Part shown: positions 49,023 to 58,144 of the stretch, piece by piece | Numbering within the stretch: position 1 is the stretch's first letter | Layout of the letters: the number at the start of each line of letters is the position of its first letter | Source: Imperialibacter sp. EC-SDR9 | GTDB lineage: Bacteria > Bacteroidota > Bacteroidia > Cytophagales > Cyclobacteriaceae | NCBI RefSeq assembly: GCF_902498805.1 | Contig: NZ_LR701573.1 | Location: forward strand, 1 to 64,000 | Reading direction: 5' to 3' | DNA length: 64,000 nt | Notes under the pieces: model-generated | What the model was told of the DNA's origin: nothing | Database searches by the model: none | Seen by the model: only the letters and a program-made list of their open reading frames with translations | Translations under genes and position numbers: made by a program

Positions 49023-49256
49023 AGAGATTTACAAAGAAATATTCAGGCTGGGTTCCGCTTAAATTCTCTTGTGTCTCCAGCGGTCTTTTTTCAGCAATTA
49101 CTTGTTATTAATGAATGCTTAGCATATAATTGCGGCGTCATTTTCCGACAAACCTCAGGCCGTTTCTCATTATCAATTTTGTTTTAACGGAATAGAATCT
49201 CGACCTTTTTTTTGTAACCACTTCATTTAGAATATTACTATCTCAATTCATAGTTT

Positions 49257-51002
49257 ATGTACAGCATTGACGACCTTAATGTCCGTCTTCTTTCAGAATT
49301 AAAAGACATCGCAGAAAAACTTGGAGTTCCCAACTACAAAAAAGCTGCAAAACAAGAATTAGTCTACAAAATCCTCGATCACCAGGCCGTCATGCCAGAA
49401 GAGGAAGTATCTAAAATAAAGAAATCAGATAAGGCTGCGACTCCTGTAGCCGCAGCTCCGGCCCCGGAGGACAAACCCAAGCCCGCTCGCCCGCCAAGGG
49501 ACGACGATAGAAGGCCTAACAACAAGCCGAAGATTCGCAGGGAGAATGTGGTAGCAAAGGACGCAGCAAAGCCTGCTGAAGGCAAATCGGACGACCGTCC
49601 GAAGAAGAGAGAGGTAAGCAGTGCCGATGAGCTCCTTCAGTCTTTCAATCTGGAAACTGATGACGATGACAACAGCAGTGACTCCTCAGCAAAAGAAGTG
49701 GTAGAAGAAGGTAAGAAGGTTGAAAAAGAAATATCTAACGACTCGAGAGGAGAGCTTAGAGAAGACACGAGAAATCGTGAAGACAGAGGTGATCAGCCTG
49801 GTAGAGAAGACAAGGGCGATCAAAAAGAGCAACGTGCTCCATTCAAGCCCAAAAGAAATTATAACACCAATATCAAAGAGTTCGACGGCATTATAGTCAA
49901 CGAAGGCGTGCTGGAAATCATGCAGGATGGCTATGGCTTCCTTCGCTCTCCTGACTATAACTACCTGGCTAGTCCTGACGATATTTATGTTTCACCTTCG
50001 CAGATTAAGCTGTTTGGCTTAAAAACTGGGGATTCTGTAAAGGGTCAAATCAGGCCTCCAAAAGAAGGAGAAAAGTATTTCGCCTTGCTAAGAGTTGAAA
50101 CCGTTAACGGTAAAACAACTGAGGAAATACGGGACAGGGTTTCCTTTGAATACCTGACGCCGCTATTCCCTGAAGAAAAAATTAGACTTAGCTCTCCTAA
50201 GAGACCTGATCATTACTCAGCCAGAATTCTCGACTTGTTTGCTCCAATTGGAAAAGGGCAGCGTGGAATGATCGTAGCACAGCCGAAGACTGGTAAAACG
50301 GTTCTTCTAAAGCAAATTGCGAACGCCATTACAGAGAACCATCCTGAGATTTACCTGATCATTCTTCTCATTGACGAACGTCCTGAAGAAGTAACCGATA
50401 TGGCTCGCAGCGTGCATGCTGAGGTTATTTCATCAACTTTCGATGAGCAGGCCGACCGTCACGTGAAAGTGGCGAGCATCGTGCTTGAGAAAGCCAAGAG
50501 AATGGTGGAATGTGGACACGACGTTGTTATTCTTCTTGACTCGATCACTCGTTTGGCGAGGGCTTACAATACCGTAGTTCCTTCATCAGGCAAAATACTT
50601 TCAGGCGGTGTGGATGCCAACGCACTGCACAAGCCTAAGAGATTCTTCGGTGCTGCCAGGAATGTTGAGCACGGTGGATCGTTGACAATCATTGCAACTG
50701 CATTGATCGAGACAGGCTCTAAAATGGACGAGGTTATCTTTGAAGAATTCAAAGGTACTGGTAACATGGAATTGCAACTGGATCGCAAGCTGTCCAACAA
50801 GCGTGTGTACCCTGCTATTGATGTGCCAGCATCCGGAACTCGTCGTGAAGATCTTCTCATGGAAAAAGACGAGCTATCCAAGGTTTGGATACTCAGAAAA
50901 TACATGTCCGACATGACTTCTCAGGAGGCGATGGAATTCCTTCTCGACAAAATGAAGGGAACCCAGAACAATGCCGAGTTCCTGATCTCCATGAACGGAT
51001 AA
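49257..51002 (+). CDS. rho: Transcription termination factor Rho
   Basis: A 581-residue hexameric RNA-dependent ATPase. An N-terminal Rho_N helix bundle ([20 protein letters not shown]) is followed by a charged low-complexity insert of about 160 residues (50-205) rich in Asp, Glu, Lys, Arg and Pro. The cold-shock-like RNA-binding fold contains [20 protein letters not shown], and the ATPase domain has Walker [28 protein letters not shown] (Q/R-loop region) and [14 protein letters not shown]. The insert makes it about 160 residues longer than E. coli Rho. A long 264-base leader could allow autoattenuation. Confidence 0.96.
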   Translation: MYSIDDLNVRLLSELKDIAEKLGVPNYKKAAKQELVYKILDHQAVMPEEEVSKIKKSDKAATPVAAAPAPEDKPKPARPPRDDDRRPNNKPKIRRENVVAKDAAKPAEGKSDDRPKKREVSSADELLQSFNLETDDDDNSSDSSAKEVVEEGKKVEKEISNDSRGELREDTRNREDRGDQPGREDKGDQKEQRAPFKPKRNYNTNIKEFDGIIVNEGVLEIMQDGYGFLRSPDYNYLASPDDIYVSPSQIKLFGLKTGDSVKGQIRPPKEGEKYFALLRVETVNGKTTEEIRDRVSFEYLTPLFPEEKIRLSSPKRPDHYSARILDLFAPIGKGQRGMIVAQPKTGKTVLLKQIANAITENHPEIYLIILLIDERPEEVTDMARSVHAEVISSTFDEQADRHVKVASIVLEKAKRMVECGHDVVILLDSITRLARAYNTVVPSSGKILSGGVDANALHKPKRFFGAARNVEHGGSLTIIATALIETGSKMDEVIFEEFKGTGNMELQLDRKLSNKRVYPAIDVPASGTRREDLLMEKDELSKVWILRKYMSDMTSQEAMEFLLDKMKGTQNNAEFLISMNG

Positions 51003-51024
51003 GAAATAAACACTTGTAAATTGA

Positions 51025-51053
51025 AAGAGCGGCCTAAAACCGCTCTTTTTTTG
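51025..51053 (+). terminator. Intrinsic terminator after rho
   Basis: AAAGAGCGG (51025-51033) and CCGCTCTTT (51041-51049) form a stem with a seven-base loop, then TTTT. It can also act for the opposite gene. Confidence 0.9.
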
Positions 51054-51074
51054 TGCCCTGCTAAACCTGATCGA

Positions 51075-52286
51075 CTAACTTCCTTCAACCCATTCTTTAA
51101 GGTATTGGTAGCGGCTTGTTAGTTTTCCGTCATCGGTTATTGTGGCGTCTTGAATTATTCTGAACTCATCATTTGTGAACAGGTGAGGCAGTACATTACT
51201 GACCAGCATATTCCCAAAATCATTCGAAGCATCTCTCGGCAACTCGCATGGCAAATTATCGACTGCCATCATCGATATGTTACCCTCCTCGCTGAATGCG
51301 GGCATTATCTCGTCTTGAGTAGGGTCATAGTCGTAAACCGGGTCATCTATTGTCGACGGCTTTTTTGTTGACGGGATCGATCCTTCAATGTCGCAGGTAA
51401 CGTCGGCGATCACATGCAGACAAAAGTCGTTTTTTGTGGCATCCGCCCGTTCAAAGAGTGTGGGTGCCTTTGGCTCCCAGAAGGCTGCTGCAATTAGGAT
51501 CTCAGCTACTTTGGCATATCTAAGAAAGTCAGAATGAAAGTTTTCAGCATGGGAATAGAATTCACCACGGTTGAATTCTTTGCCTTCATTGTGCGTATTG
51601 TAGTCTCTTGAATTCAGCTGAGCAAATACAGGAAAGTCGAAGGACTGTGTTAACAGGGCAGCTGGTGTCACTTTTCTGATGTTCATACCCACCAGTACTT
51701 CCATGGCTCCTTTGGCTACCCGGCCACCACCCGTCACTACCATTTTAATTGGGGGCAGTTTTACCTTAGAAAACTCGGTTTTCAAGTCTTCAAGGTCAAA
51801 GCATTCATGCGCCCGCCTTAAATGGTAAAGATTATATCTTTTTCCGTATGTCCAAATAGCGTTGTAGGCACCCACTATCCCTGCCCACCGACCAAAGGCG
51901 ATCACCCGCTGACCGTTTTCGTCAGTAAGGGTTTCGTAGTCCACCATTTTGATTTTCTTTTCCAGCAGCGCTTTTAGCAATGGCTTATTGTATTCCTGCT
52001 TTTTGATAGTGTGTGAAAAGAAGAAGTAGGTTTTGCCAGGGATGAGCTGCGCCATAGGCACTTCTTTGACCCCAAATATGATGTCGCACATGTCCATAGA
52101 ATCAACCATTTTCAGCCCTTTTTCCTCGTAGGCGGCGTCGGGGAAACAGCGGACATCGCTTCTTTGCACAAGGACTTCTACATTCGGGAACTTCGCCTGT
52201 ATTTCAAGTGCCTGATCGGGAGTAATAGGGACTCTTTTGTCGATGGGAACTTTTCCCTCTTTGATTATGCCTACCTTTGTTTTCAT
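51075..52286 (-). CDS. Saccharopine dehydrogenase-like NAD(P) oxidoreductase
   Basis: A 403-residue protein of the alanine dehydrogenase/PNT-like fold: MKTKVGIIKEGKVPIDKRVP, FPNVEVLVQRSDVRCFPDAA, FFFSHTIKKQEYNKPLL and GRWAGIVGAYNAIWTYGKRY match lysine-forming saccharopine dehydrogenase (LYS1-type). VVTGGGRVAKGAMEVL is the NAD loop. The frame reaches 52316; two adjacent ATGs at 52289 and 52286 fit the family start. No lysine pathway gene is next to it. A broad amino-acid dehydrogenase role is possible. Confidence 0.83.
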   Translation of the reverse strand: MKTKVGIIKEGKVPIDKRVPITPDQALEIQAKFPNVEVLVQRSDVRCFPDAAYEEKGLKMVDSMDMCDIIFGVKEVPMAQLIPGKTYFFFSHTIKKQEYNKPLLKALLEKKIKMVDYETLTDENGQRVIAFGRWAGIVGAYNAIWTYGKRYNLYHLRRAHECFDLEDLKTEFSKVKLPPIKMVVTGGGRVAKGAMEVLVGMNIRKVTPAALLTQSFDFPVFAQLNSRDYNTHNEGKEFNRGEFYSHAENFHSDFLRYAKVAEILIAAAFWEPKAPTLFERADATKNDFCLHVIADVTCDIEGSIPSTKKPSTIDDPVYDYDPTQDEIMPAFSEEGNISMMAVDNLPCELPRDASNDFGNMLVSNVLPHLFTNDEFRIIQDATITDDGKLTSRYQYLKEWVEGS

Positions 52287-52348
52287 CATTGAATTGGGAG
52301 TTGTATTCTTGCCCAATATTACTAAGATGCAAAGACAAGCATAATCAT

Positions 52349-52909
52349 ATGGAAGGATTAATTTTGGTAAGCCTGTTCTGGGTGCTTTACTTTTCCCTCC
52401 ATAGCTTTCTGGCGACAGATTTTGTGAAACGGAGGTTTAGTAGCCAATGGTTTCGGCTTTTTTACAACACTGTGGCCCTGCTGTCACTGCTGGCTATTGT
52501 GCTTTACATGGCTACCGTCGACTCGCCATTTGTATTTGGTAAGACACCCGTTACTGACTTTTTCGCTTTTTCTCTGGCCGCATATGGAGTCATTATCATA
52601 AGGCTTTCTTTTCGACAATTTTCTCTCCGTGCTTTTCTTGGTTTGAAAAGGGAGGTAGAGGATATCGAGTTTAAGTCGGGAGGTATTCTTGAAAGGGTCA
52701 GGCACCCGATTTACTCGGGCACAATATTGCTTTGCCTGGGCTTTCTGCTTTACATTCCTAAAATGATCAATTTGGTAACTGTCGTGTGGATTTTCGCCTA
52801 CTTGCCGATTGGGATTTGGCTGGAAGAGAAGAAACTTATAAAAAAATATGGCAGAGACTATGAAGAGTACCGTTCCAGAGTCCCTGCCGTGTTTCCAAAG
52901 TTATTCTAG
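52349..52909 (+). CDS. Isoprenylcysteine methyltransferase-like membrane protein (NnrU/ICMT type)
   Basis: A 186-residue membrane protein with about five helices. The C-terminal methyltransferase signature is RVRHPIYSGTILLCLGFLLY (about 121) followed by EEKKLIKKYGRDYEEYRSRV. This matches the bacterial ICMT/PEMT-like family that binds S-adenosylmethionine in the membrane. The natural substrate in bacteria is unknown. The start at 52349 is chosen because upstream codons overlap the divergent gene's leader. Confidence 0.8.
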   Translation: MEGLILVSLFWVLYFSLHSFLATDFVKRRFSSQWFRLFYNTVALLSLLAIVLYMATVDSPFVFGKTPVTDFFAFSLAAYGVIIIRLSFRQFSLRAFLGLKREVEDIEFKSGGILERVRHPIYSGTILLCLGFLLYIPKMINLVTVVWIFAYLPIGIWLEEKKLIKKYGRDYEEYRSRVPAVFPKLF

Positions 52910-52911
52910 AC

Positions 52912-53688
52912 CTATGATTCAAGGATGCTTCCAAGAATAGAGCTACTCTCCTTGCCGCTGTTTTTACCGTAGGGAGCCAATACCTGAATTAGTTTTCTGA
53001 TTGGCATCGACTGTAGCCAAACTTTTCCGGTGCCTTTTAGAGTGGCCAGAAAAAGGCCTTCTCCACCGAAAAGCATCGACTTTAGTCCTCCTGAGCTCTG
53101 CACATCAAAGTCCAGTGTATGTTCGAAGGCCACAACGCAGCCTGTGTCGATCCTTAGCGTTTCGTTATTGAGTTGCTTTTCTATCACCGTACCGCCTGCG
53201 TGGACAAATGCCTTCCCGTCTCCCTGGAGCTTTTGAAGAATGAAGCCCTCACCACCGACAAGTCCGGAGCCAATTTTCTTATTGAAAGTGATGGATACTT
53301 TGGTGCCAAGTGCCGCACATAGAAACCCATCTTTCTGTACAATTAATTGGTTGCCCTGCTGCGTAGCCAGGTCAATAGGGATGATGGTGCCGGGATAGGG
53401 GGCAGAAAAGGCTACTTTCTTTTTGCCAACGCCGTGATTGGTGAAATGCGTCATAAAAACAGACTCGCCCGTTAACGCCCGGGCGCCGGCTGAAAGTAGC
53501 TTGCCCAGGAAACCCTGATCGGGCTCGGAACCATCTCCCATTTTGGTTTCGAAGATGATGCCATCTTCCATGTACAGCATCGCCCCAGCTTCGGCTATGA
53601 CAGTTTCTCGTGGATCAAGCTCTACTTCAACTGTTTGAATGCTTTCACCAAAAATCTTGTAATCAATTTCGTGTGACCGTATCGCCAT
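52912..53688 (-). CDS. TIGR00266/AIM24 family protein
   Basis: A 258-residue beta-rich protein: [80 protein letters not shown] and [20 protein letters not shown] are AIM24 family blocks. It is soluble and forms a duplicated beta-prism-like fold. Role in bacteria unknown; mitochondrial AIM24 affects inner-membrane organisation. It follows the 70-residue gene by two bases. Confidence 0.87.
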   Translation of the reverse strand: MAIRSHEIDYKIFGESIQTVEVELDPRETVIAEAGAMLYMEDGIIFETKMGDGSEPDQGFLGKLLSAGARALTGESVFMTHFTNHGVGKKKVAFSAPYPGTIIPIDLATQQGNQLIVQKDGFLCAALGTKVSITFNKKIGSGLVGGEGFILQKLQGDGKAFVHAGGTVIEKQLNNETLRIDTGCVVAFEHTLDFDVQSSGGLKSMLFGGEGLFLATLKGTGKVWLQSMPIRKLIQVLAPYGKNSGKESSSILGSILES

Positions 53689-53690
53689 AG

Positions 53691-53903
53691 TTACTCTTCG
53701 TCTTTGCTTGTTTTCTTTTTTATTTCTTCGATGTCTTCTCTGTCACGCAGCTTCTTGTCATCTACGTTTTTGTTAAGAAACTCGTTAATCTTATCAATCT
53801 GAAGGTTGGAGGAGATTTCGCCAAACGTATCTATGCTTATTTCAAAGCCGCTCAGGTCTTTGGCTACTTTCGGTTTCTTTTTTTCGGTTTCTTTCTTGCT
53901 CAT
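53691..53903 (-). CDS. Small charged hypothetical protein
   Basis: A 70-residue Lys/Glu/Asp-rich protein: [40 protein letters not shown], ending in KKKTSKDEE. No motif is seen. It overlaps gltX by four bases and lies two bases before the AIM24 gene, so it is surely translated as part of this group. Its middle part ([17 protein letters not shown]) reads as two amphipathic elements and could bind a partner. Confidence 0.7.
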   Translation of the reverse strand: MSKKETEKKKPKVAKDLSGFEISIDTFGEISSNLQIDKINEFLNKNVDDKKLRDREDIEEIKKKTSKDEE

Positions 53904-55450
53904 GCTTGTGTGCTTTGTCCTCCTAATATAACGATAGCCGAGTCAATTCGTTTAGCAGTTTCTTTGGCGCCAAGTATTTCTATGATGGCCATGAGATCGG
54001 GTCCGCCGCCTTGTCCGGTAATTGACAGCCTTAGAGGCTGCATATACTTGCCCATTTTCAACTCTTTGGTAGCAAAGAAATTTTCTATCGTGTCATGAGC
54101 GGTTGTGGCCGTAACCGAACCTTCAAGTTGGGAAATACGCTTCGATAAGTCTTGAAGAACCGCTGCCACGTCCGGGTTCCACTTCTTTTCAACAACTTGC
54201 TGGTCGTAGGTGGTTGGAGCTTCAAAAAAGAACCTGCCCTGTTCCCACAGCTCTTGTGGAAAGGAGACTCTCTCTCTTAGCACTTCACAAATCCTGATTG
54301 TGTTTTCTGAGGAAGCCTTTAAACCGGCTTTTTCCAGGTCTTTTTCCAAATAAACAGCCAGCTCCTCTGCTGATTTGCTTTTTATATAATGCTGGTTGAA
54401 CCAGTTGGCCTTGTCAATATCGAATTTGGCTCCGGCCTTGCTTATGCGCTCAATGGAGAACTCCTGGATAAGTTCTTCTATGCTGAATATTTCCTTTTCG
54501 GTGCCAGGGCTCCAGCCCAACAAAGCCAGAAAGTTGATCATCGTCTCTGGCAGGTAGCCTTTTTCCCTAAACCCTTGAGAAAGCTCTCCCGACACCGGGT
54601 CTGTCCAATTGAGTGGAAAGATCGGGAAGCCTGCCTTGTCGGCGTCCCTCTTGCTCAGTTTGCCGTTGCCGTCTGGTTTCAACAGCAACGGTAGGTGAGC
54701 AAACTTTGGCATGGTGTCCGCCCAGCCAAGGTACCTGTACATCAGCACATGCAGTGGTGCCGACGGCAGCCATTCTTCTCCTCTGATGACATGAGTGATT
54801 TTCATGAGGTGATCGTCGACGATATTGGCGAGATGATAAGTGGGCATGCCATCCGACTTCAATAATATTTTATCATCTAGCACAGATGAATGCACAACCA
54901 CCCAGCCCCTTATCAGGTCATGAAACCTAATGTCCTCTTTGCGAGGCACCATCAAACGGACTACATAGGGATCTCCGTTGGCAAGTTTTGCTTTTACCTC
55001 AGCCTCGGGCAGGGTAAGGGAGTTCTGCATAGAGTTGCGTGTCACGGCGTTGTACTGCTGGTTGGCTACCTTGGCAGCCTTCAACTTCTCACGCATAGCT
55101 TCAAGCTCTTCCGACGTATCGAAGGCGTAGTAGGCCTTGCCCTGGTCGATCAACTGCTGGGCATACTGCGCATAAATATCTTTCCTTTCAGATTGCTTAT
55201 AGGGGGCATGGGGGCCGCCGTTCAAAGGGCCTTCGTCAATCTCTATCCCGACCCACTTTAGCGACTCTACAATATAGGCTTCGGCGCCTGGCACAAACCT
55301 CGACTGGTCGGTGTCTTCTATGCGCAAAAGCATTGTACCGTTGTTTTTTCTGGCAAAGAGGTAGTTATAAAGAGCGGTTCTTACACCTCCAATGTGAAGG
55401 GCTCCGGTGGGACTTGGAGCGAAACGAACCCTAACTTCTGAGTTGTTCAT
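53900..55450 (-). CDS. gltX: Glutamyl-tRNA synthetase
   Basis: A 516-residue class I synthetase. HIGH-type motif PSPTGALHIGGVRTALYNYL (about 12-31), MPTYHLANIVDDHLM, and the KMSKS-type KLSKRDADKAG (about 265) are present. The protein lacks an obvious zinc-binding Cys cluster, as in many Bacteroidota. No other tRNA-Glu charging gene is seen in the window. The start overlaps the stop of the 153-residue gene by four bases. Confidence 0.95.
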   Translation of the reverse strand: MNNSEVRVRFAPSPTGALHIGGVRTALYNYLFARKNNGTMLLRIEDTDQSRFVPGAEAYIVESLKWVGIEIDEGPLNGGPHAPYKQSERKDIYAQYAQQLIDQGKAYYAFDTSEELEAMREKLKAAKVANQQYNAVTRNSMQNSLTLPEAEVKAKLANGDPYVVRLMVPRKEDIRFHDLIRGWVVVHSSVLDDKILLKSDGMPTYHLANIVDDHLMKITHVIRGEEWLPSAPLHVLMYRYLGWADTMPKFAHLPLLLKPDGNGKLSKRDADKAGFPIFPLNWTDPVSGELSQGFREKGYLPETMINFLALLGWSPGTEKEIFSIEELIQEFSIERISKAGAKFDIDKANWFNQHYIKSKSAEELAVYLEKDLEKAGLKASSENTIRICEVLRERVSFPQELWEQGRFFFEAPTTYDQQVVEKKWNPDVAAVLQDLSKRISQLEGSVTATTAHDTIENFFATKELKMGKYMQPLRLSITGQGGGPDLMAIIEILGAKETAKRIDSAIVILGGQSTQA

Positions 55451-55908
55451 GTTAACTTATCAAGTACTTGGTAAAGTGCTTTTTGTGTTTGTTTCAAATG
55501 GACGTCAAAGTTAGCCAATGCTATCAGATAATTGGCAATGCAGCCTGCCAAAGAAAGACAACCGTAGAGGTAATTTTTGGCTGGCCCCAGGAAAATAAGT
55601 GTGAGTAGAAAAGTCAACAGGCACCAGAAAACCAGAAAGAAACGGGTGCTGGGGAAAAGGCGATACTTTACCTGAATCAGCGAGCCTGTCGATGTCTGGT
55701 CGACGATTCCCTCTAACAATGGAATGAAATTTTGAGGCTTGGCTACGTTCACCGAAACCCGGAATGATTTTTCGTAGACAAGGCCGGTAAATGAAAAGTC
55801 TTTTCCTGCGCTTGCTTCTGATTTAGTCTCCGTTTTTAAAAGAGCGATGATGCTGGCGGCCTTGGCCGATGAAACAATCGTCTCTCTTTCAAAAGGTACT
55901 AACCTCAT
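55447..55908 (-). CDS. Hypothetical membrane protein between gltX and ridA
   Basis: A 153-residue protein with a soluble N-terminal half (ASIIALLKTETKSEASAGKD, FTGLVYEKSFRVSVNVAKPQ) and two membrane helices, FFLVFWCLLTFLLTLIFLGP and YLYGCLSLAGCIANYLIALA. It overlaps gltX and ridA by four bases on each side, so it is translated in a coupled run. No family recognised. Confidence 0.7.
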   Translation of the reverse strand: MRLVPFERETIVSSAKAASIIALLKTETKSEASAGKDFSFTGLVYEKSFRVSVNVAKPQNFIPLLEGIVDQTSTGSLIQVKYRLFPSTRFFLVFWCLLTFLLTLIFLGPAKNYLYGCLSLAGCIANYLIALANFDVHLKQTQKALYQVLDKLT

Positions 55909-56288
55909 GCATCAATGCCGGCAATCAGGGAAATTTCAACCAGGGCGTCTTTGGGCAGCCTGGCCACCTCAACGGTTTCCCGTGCCGGGGGCTCACTCTT
56001 GAAGTATCCTCCGTAAATCTCATTGATCACCGGGAAGTCGTTCATGTCTTTGATAAAGATGGAACACTTTAACACCTCTGCAAAGGAAAGGCCTTCTTCC
56101 AAAAGGATGGCCTTTAGGTTTTCCATCACCAATTTTGTCTGTGATTTAATATCACCCGACTCAAACTGACCCGTTGCAGGGTTGATAGCCACTTGACCTG
56201 ATACCAGCACAAGGTTGCCATATCTTACCGCCTGGCTATAAGGCCCGATAGGGGCGGGGGCGTTTTTAGTGTAGACTATTTTCTTCAT
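55905..56288 (-). CDS. ridA: RidA family reactive-intermediate deaminase
   Basis: A 127-residue YjgF/YER057c/UK114 protein. It hydrolyses reactive enamine/imine intermediates formed by PLP-dependent dehydratases. NAPAPIGPYSQAVRYGNLVL (about 9-28) and PPARETVEVARLPKDALVEI (about 100, with the catalytic Arg) are the signatures. Length is exact for the family. It follows glmS by two bases. Confidence 0.94.
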   Translation of the reverse strand: MKKIVYTKNAPAPIGPYSQAVRYGNLVLVSGQVAINPATGQFESGDIKSQTKLVMENLKAILLEEGLSFAEVLKCSIFIKDMNDFPVINEIYGGYFKSEPPARETVEVARLPKDALVEISLIAGIDA

Positions 56289-56290
56289 GC

Positions 56291-58141
56291 TTATTCAACA
56301 GTTACTGACTTGGCAAGGTTTCGTGGTTGGTCAACATTGCACCCTCTCATCACCGCAATGTGGTACGAAAGTAATTGTAGAGGAATAACGGATACCAATG
56401 GCATCAGTGCTTCAGAAGTGTGAGGCACTTCAATGACAAAATCTGCTATCTCTTTGATGGTTTCTTCTCCTTCGGTAACAATGGCGATCACTTTTCCCTT
56501 GCGTGCTTTCACTTCCTGTATGTTGGAAACAACTTTCTCGTAAGAAGAATCCCGGGTGGCAATAAATACGACCGGCATTTCTTCGTCAATCAACGCAATA
56601 GGGCCATGCTTCATTTCTGCTGCCGGGTATCCTTCTGCATGGATATAGGAAATTTCTTTCAATTTAAGTGCCCCCTCAAGTGCCACTGGAAAATTGTAAC
56701 CCCGGCCTAAATAGATGAAATTTCTGGCGTCTTTGAAAAGCGCCGATATTTCTTTGATTTGATCGTTAACATCCAGCACCTTTTTGATTTTCGCCGGTAT
56801 GCTTTCAAGCTCCACAAGCAATTCATGGTATTTGCTTTCAGTAATCGTGCCTTTGCGATGAGCGATCCGCAATGCCATCATAATAAGGACAGTCAGCTGG
56901 GCTGTAAAGGCTTTGGTACTGGCAACACCAATCTCAGGGCCGGCATGCAAATAGGCTCCTTCATGAGTTATTCTCGAAATGGATGAACCTACCGCATTAA
57001 CTACTCCAAGAATAATGGCACCTTTAGATTTGGCCAGCTCAAGAGCAGCAAGTGTATCGGCCGTTTCGCCAGACTGCGAAATAGCAATGACAATATCGCC
57101 TTCGTTAATGATCGGGTTCCTGTAACGGAACTCAGAAGCATATTCGACCTCTACCGGAATGCGGCAAAAATCTTCAATAATGTACTCTGCTACCAACCCC
57201 GCATGCCACGAAGTGCCGCAAGCCACAATCACTATCCTTTGGGCGTTAGTGAGCGCATTGGCATACTCATGAATACCTCCGAGCACCAGTTTGCCTTCGT
57301 CGGCCTTTAAACGACCTCTCATACAGTCAGCGATGCTGTTAGGCTGTTCAAATATTTCCTTAAGCATGAAATGCTCATAGCCACCTTTTTCGATGGCTTC
57401 AAGATTGAGGTCAAGTTCATGTACCTGAGGGTATTGTTCTACATCCTCAAGACTTTTGATGGTCATCTGATTGCCAGTGATAACCGCCATTTCTTCATCT
57501 TTCAAATACACCACCTTCTTGGTGTATTCTACGATCGGCGTCGCATCGGAGGCGAGGAAGAAAGAGCCATCATCCTCTTTAATACCGATAACAAGTGGGC
57601 TTCCTTTTCTGGCAGCAATTAAGGTGTCAGGATTATCTTTGGCGATTACTACAATAGCGTATGCACCTACCACTCTGGTCAGGGCAAGCCTTACGCCTTC
57701 CTCAAGAGAGCAATCTTCTGACGTAATAATATAGTCAATAAAAGACGCCAGCACTTCTGTGTCGGTTTGGCTCTCAAATGTGTAACCCTTTTTTTGCAGC
57801 TCGGTTTTTATTGCAGCGTAATTTTCAATAATGCCGTTATGCACCAGTGAAAGCCTGCCATTGTACGACTTGTGGGGGTGGGCATTGATGTCGCTGGGCT
57901 CACCGTGAGTAGCCCAACGTGTATGGCCAATTCCGATGCCGGATTTAGGGCTTTTGCCGTCTATCAGATTTTCAAGTTCTTTGACCTTGCCCTGCTTTTT
58001 GTATATTTTGATGTCGGCAACTGAGTTGTCGAATAACGCAACTCCAGCACTGTCGTAACCTCTGTATTCAAGTCTTTTGAGGCCTTTGATGAGAATTGGC
58101 AATGCTTGCTCTTTTCCCTTGTAGGCAACAATTCCACACAT
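56291..58141 (-). CDS. glmS: Glutamine--fructose-6-phosphate aminotransferase
   Basis: A 616-residue enzyme that makes glucosamine-6-phosphate, the first step to UDP-GlcNAc for cell wall and LPS. The N-terminal Ntn glutaminase starts MCGIVAYKGKEQALPILIKG with Cys2 as nucleophile. Two SIS domains hold VACGTSWHAGLVAEYIIEDF, AISQSGETADTLAALELAKS and the C-terminal DQPRNLAKSVTVE. No glmS ribozyme-like element is visible, as expected outside Firmicutes. It is three bases after the DUF4270 gene. Confidence 0.96.
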   Translation of the reverse strand: MCGIVAYKGKEQALPILIKGLKRLEYRGYDSAGVALFDNSVADIKIYKKQGKVKELENLIDGKSPKSGIGIGHTRWATHGEPSDINAHPHKSYNGRLSLVHNGIIENYAAIKTELQKKGYTFESQTDTEVLASFIDYIITSEDCSLEEGVRLALTRVVGAYAIVVIAKDNPDTLIAARKGSPLVIGIKEDDGSFFLASDATPIVEYTKKVVYLKDEEMAVITGNQMTIKSLEDVEQYPQVHELDLNLEAIEKGGYEHFMLKEIFEQPNSIADCMRGRLKADEGKLVLGGIHEYANALTNAQRIVIVACGTSWHAGLVAEYIIEDFCRIPVEVEYASEFRYRNPIINEGDIVIAISQSGETADTLAALELAKSKGAIILGVVNAVGSSISRITHEGAYLHAGPEIGVASTKAFTAQLTVLIMMALRIAHRKGTITESKYHELLVELESIPAKIKKVLDVNDQIKEISALFKDARNFIYLGRGYNFPVALEGALKLKEISYIHAEGYPAAEMKHGPIALIDEEMPVVFIATRDSSYEKVVSNIQEVKARKGKVIAIVTEGEETIKEIADFVIEVPHTSEALMPLVSVIPLQLLSYHIAVMRGCNVDQPRNLAKSVTVE

Positions 58142-58144
58142 AGC

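Noticed and set aside
58142-58144. glmS ribozyme or riboswitch upstream of glmS
   Set aside because: Only three bases separate the DUF4270 stop from the glmS start, which leaves no room for one.
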